DNA from: Chlorobiaceae bacterium
GTDB lineage: Bacteria > Bacteroidota > Chlorobiia > Chlorobiales > Chlorobiaceae
Assembly: GCA_016931495.1 (NCBI GenBank)
Contig: JAFGER010000058.1
Coordinates: forward strand, 1 to 39,515
Direction: 5' to 3'
DNA: 39,515 nucleotides
The translations under genes were made by a program, and so were the position numbers. Of this stretch, positions 7,062 through 14,156 are shown in pieces. Within the stretch, counting starts at the first letter, position 1. Each line of letters begins with the position of its first letter. The notes beneath the pieces are model-generated. The model did not search any database and had not been told where the DNA came from. It saw only the letters and a program-made list of their open reading frames with translations.

Positions 7062-7529
7062 TCAAGCTTTCGGCTTCAACTGGTCGGGACGCACCTTCGA
7101 GGTGAAAAAGTCGTCCGCAAACGCCTCGTCCACCGTCTCGCCCGCGCTGTTCACCAGCGGCTCCTCGTAATCATTCCACCCGCGAAGCCCGGTTTTCAGC
7201 GACACCACGTTCGTGAACCCCAGCTCCTGCATGGTTTTGGCGGCGAACGCGCTCCGGCGGCCAGAGCGGCACACCACCACAATCTCCTTGTCGCGGCCCG
7301 TCACCAGCGCCGGAACGGTATCGTCATAATCCCACTCGCACGCCGACTCCAACACACCGCGCGGCACATGGATCGACCCCTTGATATGCAACGCCTCGAA
7401 CTCCTTCGGCTCACGAACATCGAGAATAATCAGCTCCGGATTCTCTTCCATCCGGTCAACCAGATTCCACGGCATGATCTCCCGAATCTCGGAAAGAGTC
7501 TTCTCCAGCAAGTCGTTCAAACGGCTCAT
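7062..7529 (-). CDS. Single-domain rhodanese-like sulfurtransferase
   Basis: This encodes 155 residues from the ATG at 7527-7529. One rhodanese domain is visible: LDVREPKEFEALHI (36-49) and the active-site loop with C87 in VVVCRSGRRSA, the catalytic Cys that takes up a persulfide. A longer reading frame starts at 7613, but the extra 28 residues look like random hydrophobic sequence and match nothing in the family, so I used the inner start; no clear ribosome binding site marks either. It lies 68 bp upstream of dsrN on the same strand. In other sulfur oxidisers a rhodanese works with TusA and DsrE-type proteins to load DsrC; a similar job here is inferred from location only. Confidence 0.85.
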   Translation of the reverse strand: MSRLNDLLEKTLSEIREIMPWNLVDRMEENPELIILDVREPKEFEALHIKGSIHVPRGVLESACEWDYDDTVPALVTGRDKEIVVVCRSGRRSAFAAKTMQELGFTNVVSLKTGLRGWNDYEEPLVNSAGETVDEAFADDFFTSKVRPDQLKPKA

Positions 7530-7759
7530 CGTTATGAAAATCAACAGGTTACTGATTTTATCGTCATCCGCGAACACGGACGAACAAGCGCAGCCAGAAG
7601 CCACAACAATCAATTATATAACTATTCAGTAATATAAAAACAAGTACGGGTTATAAATCAGACAAAAGTGGTGTTATGATCAATATTCAGTAATTTACAG
7701 GATAATAAGGCATCTTTCAGCCAGACATACATCTGGCACAAGTTGAGGAGATAGTAACA

Positions 7760-8911
7760 ATGAGCACAGTTCCTGCTTCCATTCCGGTGTTGCAGTGGGC
7801 GGCCAGCAGGGCTTGGCTCAGCGATACCGAGCTGGAAAAACGGTTCAGGAAATGGCCGCTGTGGTTGAGAGGCGAAGCTTCGCCAACTTTGAAACAGTTG
7901 GAAGATTTCGCAAAGCTCACGCATACACCGTTTGGGTATTTTTTCCTACCTGAACCACCAGAGGTGACCTTGCCTGTCCCGGATTTTCGCACTCATCGTG
8001 ATAACCATTTACGCGAACCAAGCACGGCATTGCTCGACACGATTTATCTGTGCCAGCAACGGCAGGAGTGGTTTCGCGAGTATGCCCTGATGCAGGGATT
8101 ACAGCCATTACGGTTTGTCGGCAGCGCAACAATATCGGACGATCCCGATGCTGTTGCAGCACACATGCGTCAAGAGCTATCGCTCTCTGTTGCTGAACGT
8201 CAAGCCCTTCCAACATGGACCGATGCACTGCGTCAGCTTATCGCAAAAGCGGAAGAGGCCGGCGTGCTTGTCATGGCCACTTCCATTGTCGGAAGCAACA
8301 GTCACCGAAAACTGGATACGCAAGAGTTCCGCGGCTTTGCGCTGACCGATAACGTGGCACCACTGATTTTTCTGAATGCCGCAGACAGCAAAGCGGCACA
8401 AATGTTGACGCTTGCGCACGAACTGGCGCACATCTGGCTTGCCGAAAGCGGCCTGTCCAATCCAGAAGCAGGCCTGCTTCCCGAACAGCAGATCGAGCGG
8501 TGGTGCAACCGTGTCGCTGCCGAATTGCTGGTTCCAAACGAGAAACTGCATGACGTTCATAATCCCGGCATTACTGTTGCCGAGGAGATTCAACGGCTGG
8601 CCCGGTTTTTCAAGGTTAGTACACTTGTGGTTTTACGGCGTCTTTTCGAAGCGGGATTCATCGACAGAGCGACGATGAACCAATGCTATCAGGAGGAGCT
8701 TGATCGCATCCTTTCGCTTGAAAAACGCAAAAGCCCTGGTGGTGATTTTTACCGAACTCTTGGAGCACGCACCGGGAAGCGCTTTGCACGAGCGATACTC
8801 TCCAGTACGCTGGAAGGACACACCCTGTTCAGGGATGCTTTCCGTCTTTTGGGCGTACGAAAGTCGGCAACCTTTTACGAAGCTGCGCATGAACTGGGAG
8901 TGATGCCATGA
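7760..8911 (+). CDS. ImmA/IrrE family metallopeptidase with N-terminal HTH-like region
   Basis: This encodes 383 residues. The first ~60 look like the second half of an XRE-type regulator domain (TLKQLEDFAKLTHTPFGYFFLPEPP). The middle carries the zinc-peptidase motif HELAH (220-224) with a downstream E in NRVAAELLVP near 255 as third ligand. GAGGAG sits about 9 bp before the ATG. The family is known from phage repressor cleavage (ImmA), from radiation response (IrrE/PprI) and as the antitoxin-side partner in some toxin-antitoxin loci. The next gene overlaps by 4 bp (ATGA) and encodes a PIN-like DUF4411 protein, so the toxin-antitoxin reading is preferred. Base composition is more A+T-rich than in flanking genes, a sign of acquisition. 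The target is unknown. Confidence 0.88.
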   Translation: MSTVPASIPVLQWAASRAWLSDTELEKRFRKWPLWLRGEASPTLKQLEDFAKLTHTPFGYFFLPEPPEVTLPVPDFRTHRDNHLREPSTALLDTIYLCQQRQEWFREYALMQGLQPLRFVGSATISDDPDAVAAHMRQELSLSVAERQALPTWTDALRQLIAKAEEAGVLVMATSIVGSNSHRKLDTQEFRGFALTDNVAPLIFLNAADSKAAQMLTLAHELAHIWLAESGLSNPEAGLLPEQQIERWCNRVAAELLVPNEKLHDVHNPGITVAEEIQRLARFFKVSTLVVLRRLFEAGFIDRATMNQCYQEELDRILSLEKRKSPGGDFYRTLGARTGKRFARAILSSTLEGHTLFRDAFRLLGVRKSATFYEAAHELGVMP

Positions 8912-9423
8912 CCTATCTGCTCGATGCCAATGTCTTCATCCAGGCAAAAAACCTGCATTATGGCCTCGATTTCTGCCCTGCTTTCTGGGAATGGTTGATC
9001 GAAAGCAATGCATCAGGTAAGGTGTTCAGCATCGACAAGGTTGCCGATGAAATCGCGGCTGGCGCTGACGAGCTGACCGACTGGATGAACAATCACGCAA
9101 ACGACTTGTTTATCAATACAGATAACAGGACAATCGAAAAATTCGGTCAGGTCAGCACCTGGGCGACCAGTCAGGAGTATGAGCCTACGGCTATCAGCAC
9201 TTTTCTGCAGGTTGCCGATTTCTATCTTGTCGCCCATGCTCTTTCAGGCGGGCACGTACTCGTTACGCATGAGGTTCCTTCCAATTCTCAACGCAAAATC
9301 AAGATTCCCAATGCCTGCCTCGGCCTCCAGCTACGGTTCATGACGCCCTATGAAATGTTGCGTCGTGAACAGGCAAGGTTCGTATTGGGAGGTGTTCCAG
9401 TGTTAAATTTTCCAAGGCAATAA
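8908..9423 (+). CDS. DUF4411 family PIN-like protein, probable toxin
   Basis: This encodes 171 residues, with its ATG overlapping the TGA of the ImmA-like gene, so the two are translationally coupled. The N-terminus LLDANVFIQA with D6, then FSIDKVADEI (D43, E47) and a later VADFYLVAHAL with Asp, give the spaced acidic residues of a PIN nuclease fold. DUF4411 proteins are commonly found beside ImmA/IrrE-XRE proteins and are treated as the toxin of the pair. RNase activity is inferred from the fold family; the substrate cannot be told. The C-terminus (RREQARFVLGG) looks complete. Confidence 0.82.
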   Translation: MTYLLDANVFIQAKNLHYGLDFCPAFWEWLIESNASGKVFSIDKVADEIAAGADELTDWMNNHANDLFINTDNRTIEKFGQVSTWATSQEYEPTAISTFLQVADFYLVAHALSGGHVLVTHEVPSNSQRKIKIPNACLGLQLRFMTPYEMLRREQARFVLGGVPVLNFPRQ

Positions 9424-9478
9424 CGAAACGCCCCGATACCCCTACGCCAGCCATGCCCGTCACCAAACTCATCGAAAA

Positions 9479-10291
9479 ATGAAGCTTCCAGCAAAGCTGT
9501 ACAAATACGAGCCATTCAGCACTCAATCGCTTGAAAACCTCAAGGCACAAGCCATCTACTTTAGCTCACCACTGGGCTTCAACGATCCATACGACTGCGC
9601 GACCAACCCAGTCGTGTTGAAACCGTCAGCTCAAGAGGCTGAGTCTGCCCGACAGCATTACCTCTCCGACAAGACAACACCACAGGAGGCAAAGTTGAAA
9701 TTCGAGCAGATGCCAGTTAATGATTTGCAAGAAATGCTTTATCGTATTGGCACTGAAGCAATATCGTCAAATGTTGAGCGCTTTGGCAAAGAGCGAGGAG
9801 TATCGTGTTTTTCAGAGATCAACGACGATCTTCTGATGTGGGGCCAGTATGGTGGAAAGTATAAAGGCTTTTGCCTGGAATTTTCAACAGAACACAATCC
9901 TTTCTCTCAGGCTCATCAAGTCAAATACGTCGATCGTGTGCCCGAAGCCTCTGTAATTCCTTTTCTAACGGGCTCCGAGTTAGAGCTCGACAATGCAGCC
10001 AAAGACCTTTATCTCATCAAGTCGAAATCGTGGTATTATGAGAAGGAATGGCGCATCGTTCACAAGGATGTTGGTACACGCTATCACTATGAGCCCAACG
10101 CGTTAACAGGCGTTTACTTTGGCCCCGAAATACCCGATGAGGCACTTGAAATCATCGCCCTGATTCTTCGTGGTCAGAATACAAACGTCAAGCTATTCCG
10201 TGGTGCACGGAGTAAATCCAAATTCAAAGTTGACTTTACTGAGATCGGATATCTCACACACCTTGAAGCCAAGAGCCGAGGGTTACGATAG
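9479..10291 (+). CDS. DUF2971 domain protein
   Basis: This encodes 270 residues. It shows the hallmarks of DUF2971: an early LYKYEPF, IYFSSPLGFNDPYDC near 27-40, CFSEINDDLLMWGQYGGKYKGFCLEF in mid-protein and SWYYEKEWRIV towards the end. Biochemical function is not established; members are common in accessory and defence-associated regions. It begins 55 bp after the DUF4411 gene on the same strand and shares its base composition, so it may be a third member of the same cassette, though the gap shows no ribosome binding site and a separate promoter is possible. No signal peptide or membrane segment is seen. Confidence 0.8.
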   Translation: MKLPAKLYKYEPFSTQSLENLKAQAIYFSSPLGFNDPYDCATNPVVLKPSAQEAESARQHYLSDKTTPQEAKLKFEQMPVNDLQEMLYRIGTEAISSNVERFGKERGVSCFSEINDDLLMWGQYGGKYKGFCLEFSTEHNPFSQAHQVKYVDRVPEASVIPFLTGSELELDNAAKDLYLIKSKSWYYEKEWRIVHKDVGTRYHYEPNALTGVYFGPEIPDEALEIIALILRGQNTNVKLFRGARSKSKFKVDFTEIGYLTHLEAKSRGLR

Positions 10292-10430
10292 ATCATTTTA
10301 CAAAAGCAGCCCTCCCGACGCCCCCCAAAACCCTCCGGCACGTTAAATCCTCCTTGTTTGTTATATTCGAGGTTTGTGCCCCGCCCGGCAGGTGGCGGCC
10401 TCTGAAATTCTCAAACTCTCAGATCAAACG

Positions 10431-11900
10431 ATGAGCAATTCCGATCAGTCGCGGGTGCAGACGCAGAGTCTGTCGCCTGATAAAGTGATGAACAAGCTGG
10501 TTTCGCTGGCCAAGCGGCGGGGCTTCATTTTTCCGTCGTCGGAGATTTACGGCGGCCTGTCGTCGTGCTTCGATTACGGCCCGCTCGGCAGCGAGATGAA
10601 GAAGAATATCAAGGATTTGTGGTGGAGCGCGATGACGCGCCGCCATCAGAATATCGTAGGGATCGACGCGTCGATCATGATGAATCCGACCGTGTGGGAG
10701 GCTTCGGGCCATGTGGCGAGCTTCAACGATCCGCTGATCGACGACAAGACCACCAAGCGCCGCTACCGCGCCGATCACCTGATCGAGAACCATATCGAGA
10801 AGCTTCATCGCGAGGACAAAGAGGCCGAGGCGGCTGCCGTCAAGGTGGCGTATGAGGCCGCGGAGGGCACCGAAGACCCGAACCGCACGCTCTACAATAT
10901 CATTATCGAGTCGGGCATCAAGGCCCCCGACACCGGTTCGGCGGACTGGACGGAGGTTCGTCAGTTCAACCTGATGTTCCAGTGCAACATGGGTGCGATT
11001 GCCGGTTCGGGCGGCGTGGTCTATCTGCGCCCCGAAACCGCGCAGGGCATCTTCGTGAACTTCCACAACGTGCGTGAAGCGTCGCGCATGAAGGTGCCGT
11101 TCGGCATCGCCCAGATCGGCAAGGCGTTCCGCAACGAGATCGTCAAGGGCAACTTCATCTTCCGCATGGTGGAGTTCGAGCAGATGGAGATGCAGTATTT
11201 CGTCAAGCCCGGCACGCAGCTCGAAGCGTTCGAGGCGTGGCGCGAGGAGCGCTTCCGCTGGTACTCCGAAACGCTCGGCATGTCCAAAGAGAAGCTGCAC
11301 TGGTACAAGCACGACAAGCTGGCTCACTACGCCGACCTGGCCTACGACATCAAGTTCGACTTCCCGTTCGGCACGGAGGAGATCGAGGGCATCCACTCGC
11401 GCACCGATTTCGACCTGACTCAGCATCAGGAGTACTCCGGCAAGAGCATGGAGTACATCGACCAGACCACCAACGAGCGCTACATTCCATACGTGGTGGA
11501 GACCTCGTCGGGCTGCGACCGCACTTTCCTCGCGCTGCTGTCGGACGCCTATCAGGAGGATGTGGTCGATGGCGAGCCGCGCGTAATGCTGAAGCTCGCG
11601 CCGAAGGTCGCGCCGGTGAAGGCTGCCGTGCTGCCGCTGATGAAAAAGGGCGACATGGGTGAAAAGGCCGCACAGCTCTGCCGCGACCTGTCGGAGAACT
11701 TCATGGTGCAGTACGACGACGCGGCCTCCATCGGAAAGCGCTACCGCCGTCAGGACGAGATCGGCACGCCATTCTGCTTCACAGTCGATCACGACACGCT
11801 GGCGAACGGCACCATCACCGTGCGCTACCGCGACACGGCGGCGCAGGAGCGGATCGACATGTCGAAAGCCGGGGAGTTCCTGGCTGCAAAGCTGGTTTAA
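10431..11900 (+). CDS. glyQS: Glycyl-tRNA synthetase, homodimeric type
   Basis: This encodes 489 residues of the single-chain alpha2 class II enzyme, not the alpha/beta bacterial type. The GlyRS N-terminus (LVSLAKRRGFIFPSSEIYGG), motif 2 (QIGKAFRNEI, then FRMVEFEQMEMQYF) and motif 3 (SSGCDRTFLALL) are present, followed by an anticodon-binding domain starting near VAPVKAAVLPL. It charges tRNA-Gly in the cytoplasm. I used the ATG at 10431; an in-frame TTG at 10374 would add 19 residues that look non-conserved. No clear ribosome binding site precedes either. It returns to the GC-rich composition of the core genome after the accessory patch. A palindrome and a REP cluster follow the stop codon. 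Confidence 0.96.
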   Translation: MSNSDQSRVQTQSLSPDKVMNKLVSLAKRRGFIFPSSEIYGGLSSCFDYGPLGSEMKKNIKDLWWSAMTRRHQNIVGIDASIMMNPTVWEASGHVASFNDPLIDDKTTKRRYRADHLIENHIEKLHREDKEAEAAAVKVAYEAAEGTEDPNRTLYNIIIESGIKAPDTGSADWTEVRQFNLMFQCNMGAIAGSGGVVYLRPETAQGIFVNFHNVREASRMKVPFGIAQIGKAFRNEIVKGNFIFRMVEFEQMEMQYFVKPGTQLEAFEAWREERFRWYSETLGMSKEKLHWYKHDKLAHYADLAYDIKFDFPFGTEEIEGIHSRTDFDLTQHQEYSGKSMEYIDQTTNERYIPYVVETSSGCDRTFLALLSDAYQEDVVDGEPRVMLKLAPKVAPVKAAVLPLMKKGDMGEKAAQLCRDLSENFMVQYDDAASIGKRYRRQDEIGTPFCFTVDHDTLANGTITVRYRDTAAQERIDMSKAGEFLAAKLV

Positions 11901-11904
11901 TTCA

Positions 11905-11922
11905 GGAGGGTTTTAACCCTCC
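11905..11922. repeat. Palindrome just after glyQS
   Basis: The sequence GGAGGGTTTTAACCCTCC is fully self-complementary. It begins 4 bp after the glyQS stop. It may serve as the transcript-end hairpin, but no T-run follows. Its design (short purine arm, TTTTAA centre) resembles the REP-like palindromes next to it. Confidence 0.55.
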
Positions 11923-11939
11923 GGACATTCAGGATTCTT

Positions 11940-12051
11940 ACATTCATGTTGCCCCGGCTTTCAAGCCGGGGATGCAAGATGGACAGGATTGGGCTAAAGC
12001 CCTGAATTATTTTCAGGCCATGAACCCCGGACTAAAGTCCGGGGCAATTCT
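11940..12051. repeat. REP-like cluster: three palindromes between glyQS and bchP
   Basis: The palindromes are CCCCGGCTT/AAGCCGGGG at 11952-11971, GGGCTAAAGCCC at 11991-12002, and CCCCGGACTAAAGTCCGGGG at 12025-12044 followed by CAATT. The second and third recur as a pair with similar spacing at 13289-13345 and 28871-28928; the first recurs at 102-121. The arrangement resembles paired REP elements (BIMEs) spread by a RAYT-type transposase, which is not in this window. Confidence 0.8.
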
Positions 12052-12088
12052 TAAAAGCCTTTATTACTTGGACTCATAAGTCAAAGAA

Positions 12089-13240
12089 ATGCTTTACGAT
12101 GTCGCAATCATAGGAGGAGGGCCGTCGGGCGCTGCTGCCGCTGAAATTCTGGCCAGGGCTGGCCACTCGACCATCCTCATCGAACGCAACCTTGCAAACG
12201 TCAAGCCGTGCGGCGGCGCGATTCCGCTCGGCCTGATCGAGGAGTTCCAGATTCCCGACGAGCTGGTCGAGAAAAAGCTGACCCGCATGAGCGTGCGCTC
12301 GCCGAAGGGTGAAACCATCTTCATGCACATGCCGAACGGCTACGTCGGCATGGTGCGCCGCGAGCGCTTCGACCGCTACCTTCGCGAGAAGGCGCAGACG
12401 GCGGGCGCTGAGCTGGTCGAGGCGCTGGTGAAGAAAATCGACCGTGCCGCCGACCGTTTCACGATCCACCTCTTCAACAAGGAGGGCGAGGCGCTGCCGC
12501 CGGTGGAGGCCTCGTATGTCATCGGCGCGGACGGCGCGAACTCGAAAACCGCCGAAGAGCTGGGCTTTCCGCCGAACGATCTCAAGGTGATCGCCATGCA
12601 GCAGCGCTTCCACTACTGCGACGAGCTGAAGCCCTACGAGGAGCTGGTGGAGATCTGGTTCGACGGCGAGGTCTCGCCCGATTTCTACGGCTGGATATTC
12701 CCGAAAACCGACCACATCGCCATCGGCACCGGCACCGAAGAGCACCGCCGCGACATCAAACAGTTGCAGCACCGCTTCGTCGAGAAGATCGGCATCACCG
12801 AAAAGCCGTACCTCAACGAGGCGGCCAAGATTCCGATGAAGCCGCGCCGTTCCTTCACGCAGGAGCGCGCCATTCTCGTCGGCGACGCGGCGGGCCTGGT
12901 GACTCCGGCCAACGGCGAGGGCATCTTCTTCGCCATGCGCTCCGGCAAGCTGGGCGCGCAGGCGATGATCGAGCGCATCCGCAACAACACGCCACTTTCG
13001 AGCTACGAGAAGGAGTTCCGCAAGCTCTACTCGCCCATCTTCTTTGGGCTACAGGTGCTGCAATCGGTCTATTACAAGAGCGACAGGCTGCGCGAAAGCT
13101 TTGTGGCGATCTGCCGCGACAAGCACGTGCAGGAGATCACCTTCGACTCGTATCTCTACAAAAAGATGGTGCCCGCGCCGTGGAGCGTGCAGATGAAAAT
13201 CATGGCAAAGAACGTCTATCATCTCGCAAAAGGATCGTGA
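12089..13240 (+). CDS. bchP: Geranylgeranyl reductase of (bacterio)chlorophyll synthesis
   Basis: This encodes 383 residues of the FAD-dependent geranylgeranyl reductase family, which reduces the geranylgeranyl tail to phytyl on chlorophyll or bacteriochlorophyll. The FAD dinucleotide site [15 protein letters not shown] is at the extreme N-terminus, KPCGGAIP follows near residue 40, the second flavin motif reads VIGADGANS near 150, and [14 protein letters not shown] lies near 265. The length and the CGGAIP motif favour BchP/ChlP over archaeal lipid reductases. BchP is needed for the phytylated chlorophylls of the reaction centre. The ribosome binding site is weak. REP-like clusters flank it on both sides, so it is probably transcribed alone. 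Confidence 0.92.
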   Translation: MLYDVAIIGGGPSGAAAAEILARAGHSTILIERNLANVKPCGGAIPLGLIEEFQIPDELVEKKLTRMSVRSPKGETIFMHMPNGYVGMVRRERFDRYLREKAQTAGAELVEALVKKIDRAADRFTIHLFNKEGEALPPVEASYVIGADGANSKTAEELGFPPNDLKVIAMQQRFHYCDELKPYEELVEIWFDGEVSPDFYGWIFPKTDHIAIGTGTEEHRRDIKQLQHRFVEKIGITEKPYLNEAAKIPMKPRRSFTQERAILVGDAAGLVTPANGEGIFFAMRSGKLGAQAMIERIRNNTPLSSYEKEFRKLYSPIFFGLQVLQSVYYKSDRLRESFVAICRDKHVQEITFDSYLYKKMVPAPWSVQMKIMAKNVYHLAKGS

Positions 13241-13284
13241 TAGGCGCGGCTGAAACCCCGCTGTCTCGTCCCGACAAAGCAAGA

Positions 13285-13351
13285 AATTGGGCTAAAGCCC
13301 CTATTTATTTTTTGTTTTTCGTAAACCCCGGACTGAAGTCCGGGGCAATTA
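13285..13351. repeat. REP-like pair between bchP and the DUF2499-like gene
   Basis: GGGCTAAAGCCC is at 13289-13300 and CCCCGGACTGAAGTCCGGGG at 13326-13345, joined by a T-rich linker and ended by CAATTATTC. This is the same two-palindrome unit as at 11991-12044 and 28871-28928. On the plus strand the first palindrome is followed by a T-rich stretch, so it may also terminate bchP. Confidence 0.8.
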
Positions 13352-13404
13352 TTCAAGAGTTCTGAATGTCTCGACAGTGGTCGGGATTAAAACCTTGCTG
13401 AACA

Positions 13405-14154
13405 ATGCCGGGTTCAGCACTCCAGTATTCCGACAAGAAAAAGCACTCTCCGATGCTGCTCTCCCCGCTGAACTGGCTGATTCACATCTCCTCGTCGCTC
13501 GAATGGGGCGTGGCGCTGGTCATGCTCTACCGTTACGGGCGTCTCGTCGGGCGAAAGGATGTGCGGCGTTTCGCGCTCTTCATGCTGCCGCACTGGATCG
13601 GGAGCTGGTTCGTGCTGTTCTACCACATCACGGGTGACAGCATCATGCGGTTCCTCGAACTCTCCGAAGCGATCAACCTGCTGGGCAGCGTCGCGCTGCT
13701 CTACGCGACCATCAAAATCCTGAAAGGGGAAGAAAAGCGGGAGGAAAAACCCGCAAAAGCGTGGGCGGGCGCGCTGTTCGGCGGCGTTGTGCTGGCGTCG
13801 GGAAGCGGTTCGACGCCCTATTCCTTCATGATGGGCAACAGCTGGTTCGATGCCGTTTTGCAGGTGTCGAGCATCGTCTATATGACCTTTCTGGTTCTTT
13901 TACTGAGAGTTCGCAAAAAGGACCCGGAGGCCTTCTCGGCGCTGACTGTGGCGGGATTCTGGTTCGTGCTGGTCTTCATTTCGGTGACGGTCGTCTGCAT
14001 GTACGTCGCCATGCACGTGCTCGGCTACCAGTCGCTCTCGCACAACGACTTCCTGCACGGCTTTGCCGAGAGCCTGCTGAGCGTCAGCAATCTGATGATC
14101 GTGCTCGGCATCCACAAACAGCACAAGCTCGCCGAACGGCAGCTCAGGGCCTGA
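13405..14154 (+). CDS. Polytopic membrane protein with DUF2499- and DUF3593-like halves
   Basis: This encodes 249 residues with about six hydrophobic segments: two in 20-70, one near 80-105, then three across 125-235. The start of the first half (PLNWLIHISSSLEWGVALVMLYRYG, then FALFMLPHWIGSWFVLFYHITGD) resembles the Ycf49-like DUF2499 family of cyanobacteria and plastids, and the second half resembles DUF3593, normally a separate or adjoining unit there. Both assignments are from memory of family patterns. Function is unknown. It follows bchP on the same strand after a REP pair. The start could instead be the ATG at 13453 (MLLSPLNWLIH), which fits the family better; neither start has a good ribosome binding site. 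Its stop codon lies inside a hairpin shared with ctpA. Confidence 0.75.
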   Translation: MPGSALQYSDKKKHSPMLLSPLNWLIHISSSLEWGVALVMLYRYGRLVGRKDVRRFALFMLPHWIGSWFVLFYHITGDSIMRFLELSEAINLLGSVALLYATIKILKGEEKREEKPAKAWAGALFGGVVLASGSGSTPYSFMMGNSWFDAVLQVSSIVYMTFLVLLLRVRKKDPEAFSALTVAGFWFVLVFISVTVVCMYVAMHVLGYQSLSHNDFLHGFAESLLSVSNLMIVLGIHKQHKLAERQLRA

Positions 14155-14156
14155 GC
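14142..14156. terminator. Hairpin shared by the ends of the DUF2499-like gene and ctpA
   Basis: GCTCAG-GGC-CTGAGC contains the stop codons of both convergent genes (TGA at 14152-14154 on plus; TCA at 14144-14146, TGA on minus). The two coding regions overlap by 11 bp. No T-run is present on either side, so this is at best a weak or factor-assisted bidirectional terminator. Confidence 0.5.

Noticed and set aside
10419-11792. Minus-strand open frame of 457 codons opposite glyQS
   Set aside because: Shadow of glyQS, rich in Arg, His and Leu, which is typical of antisense GC-rich frames.
11940-13351. CRISPR array formed by the recurring palindromes
   Set aside because: Too few units, irregular distances up to kilobases, a gene between them, and palindromic units without spacers.
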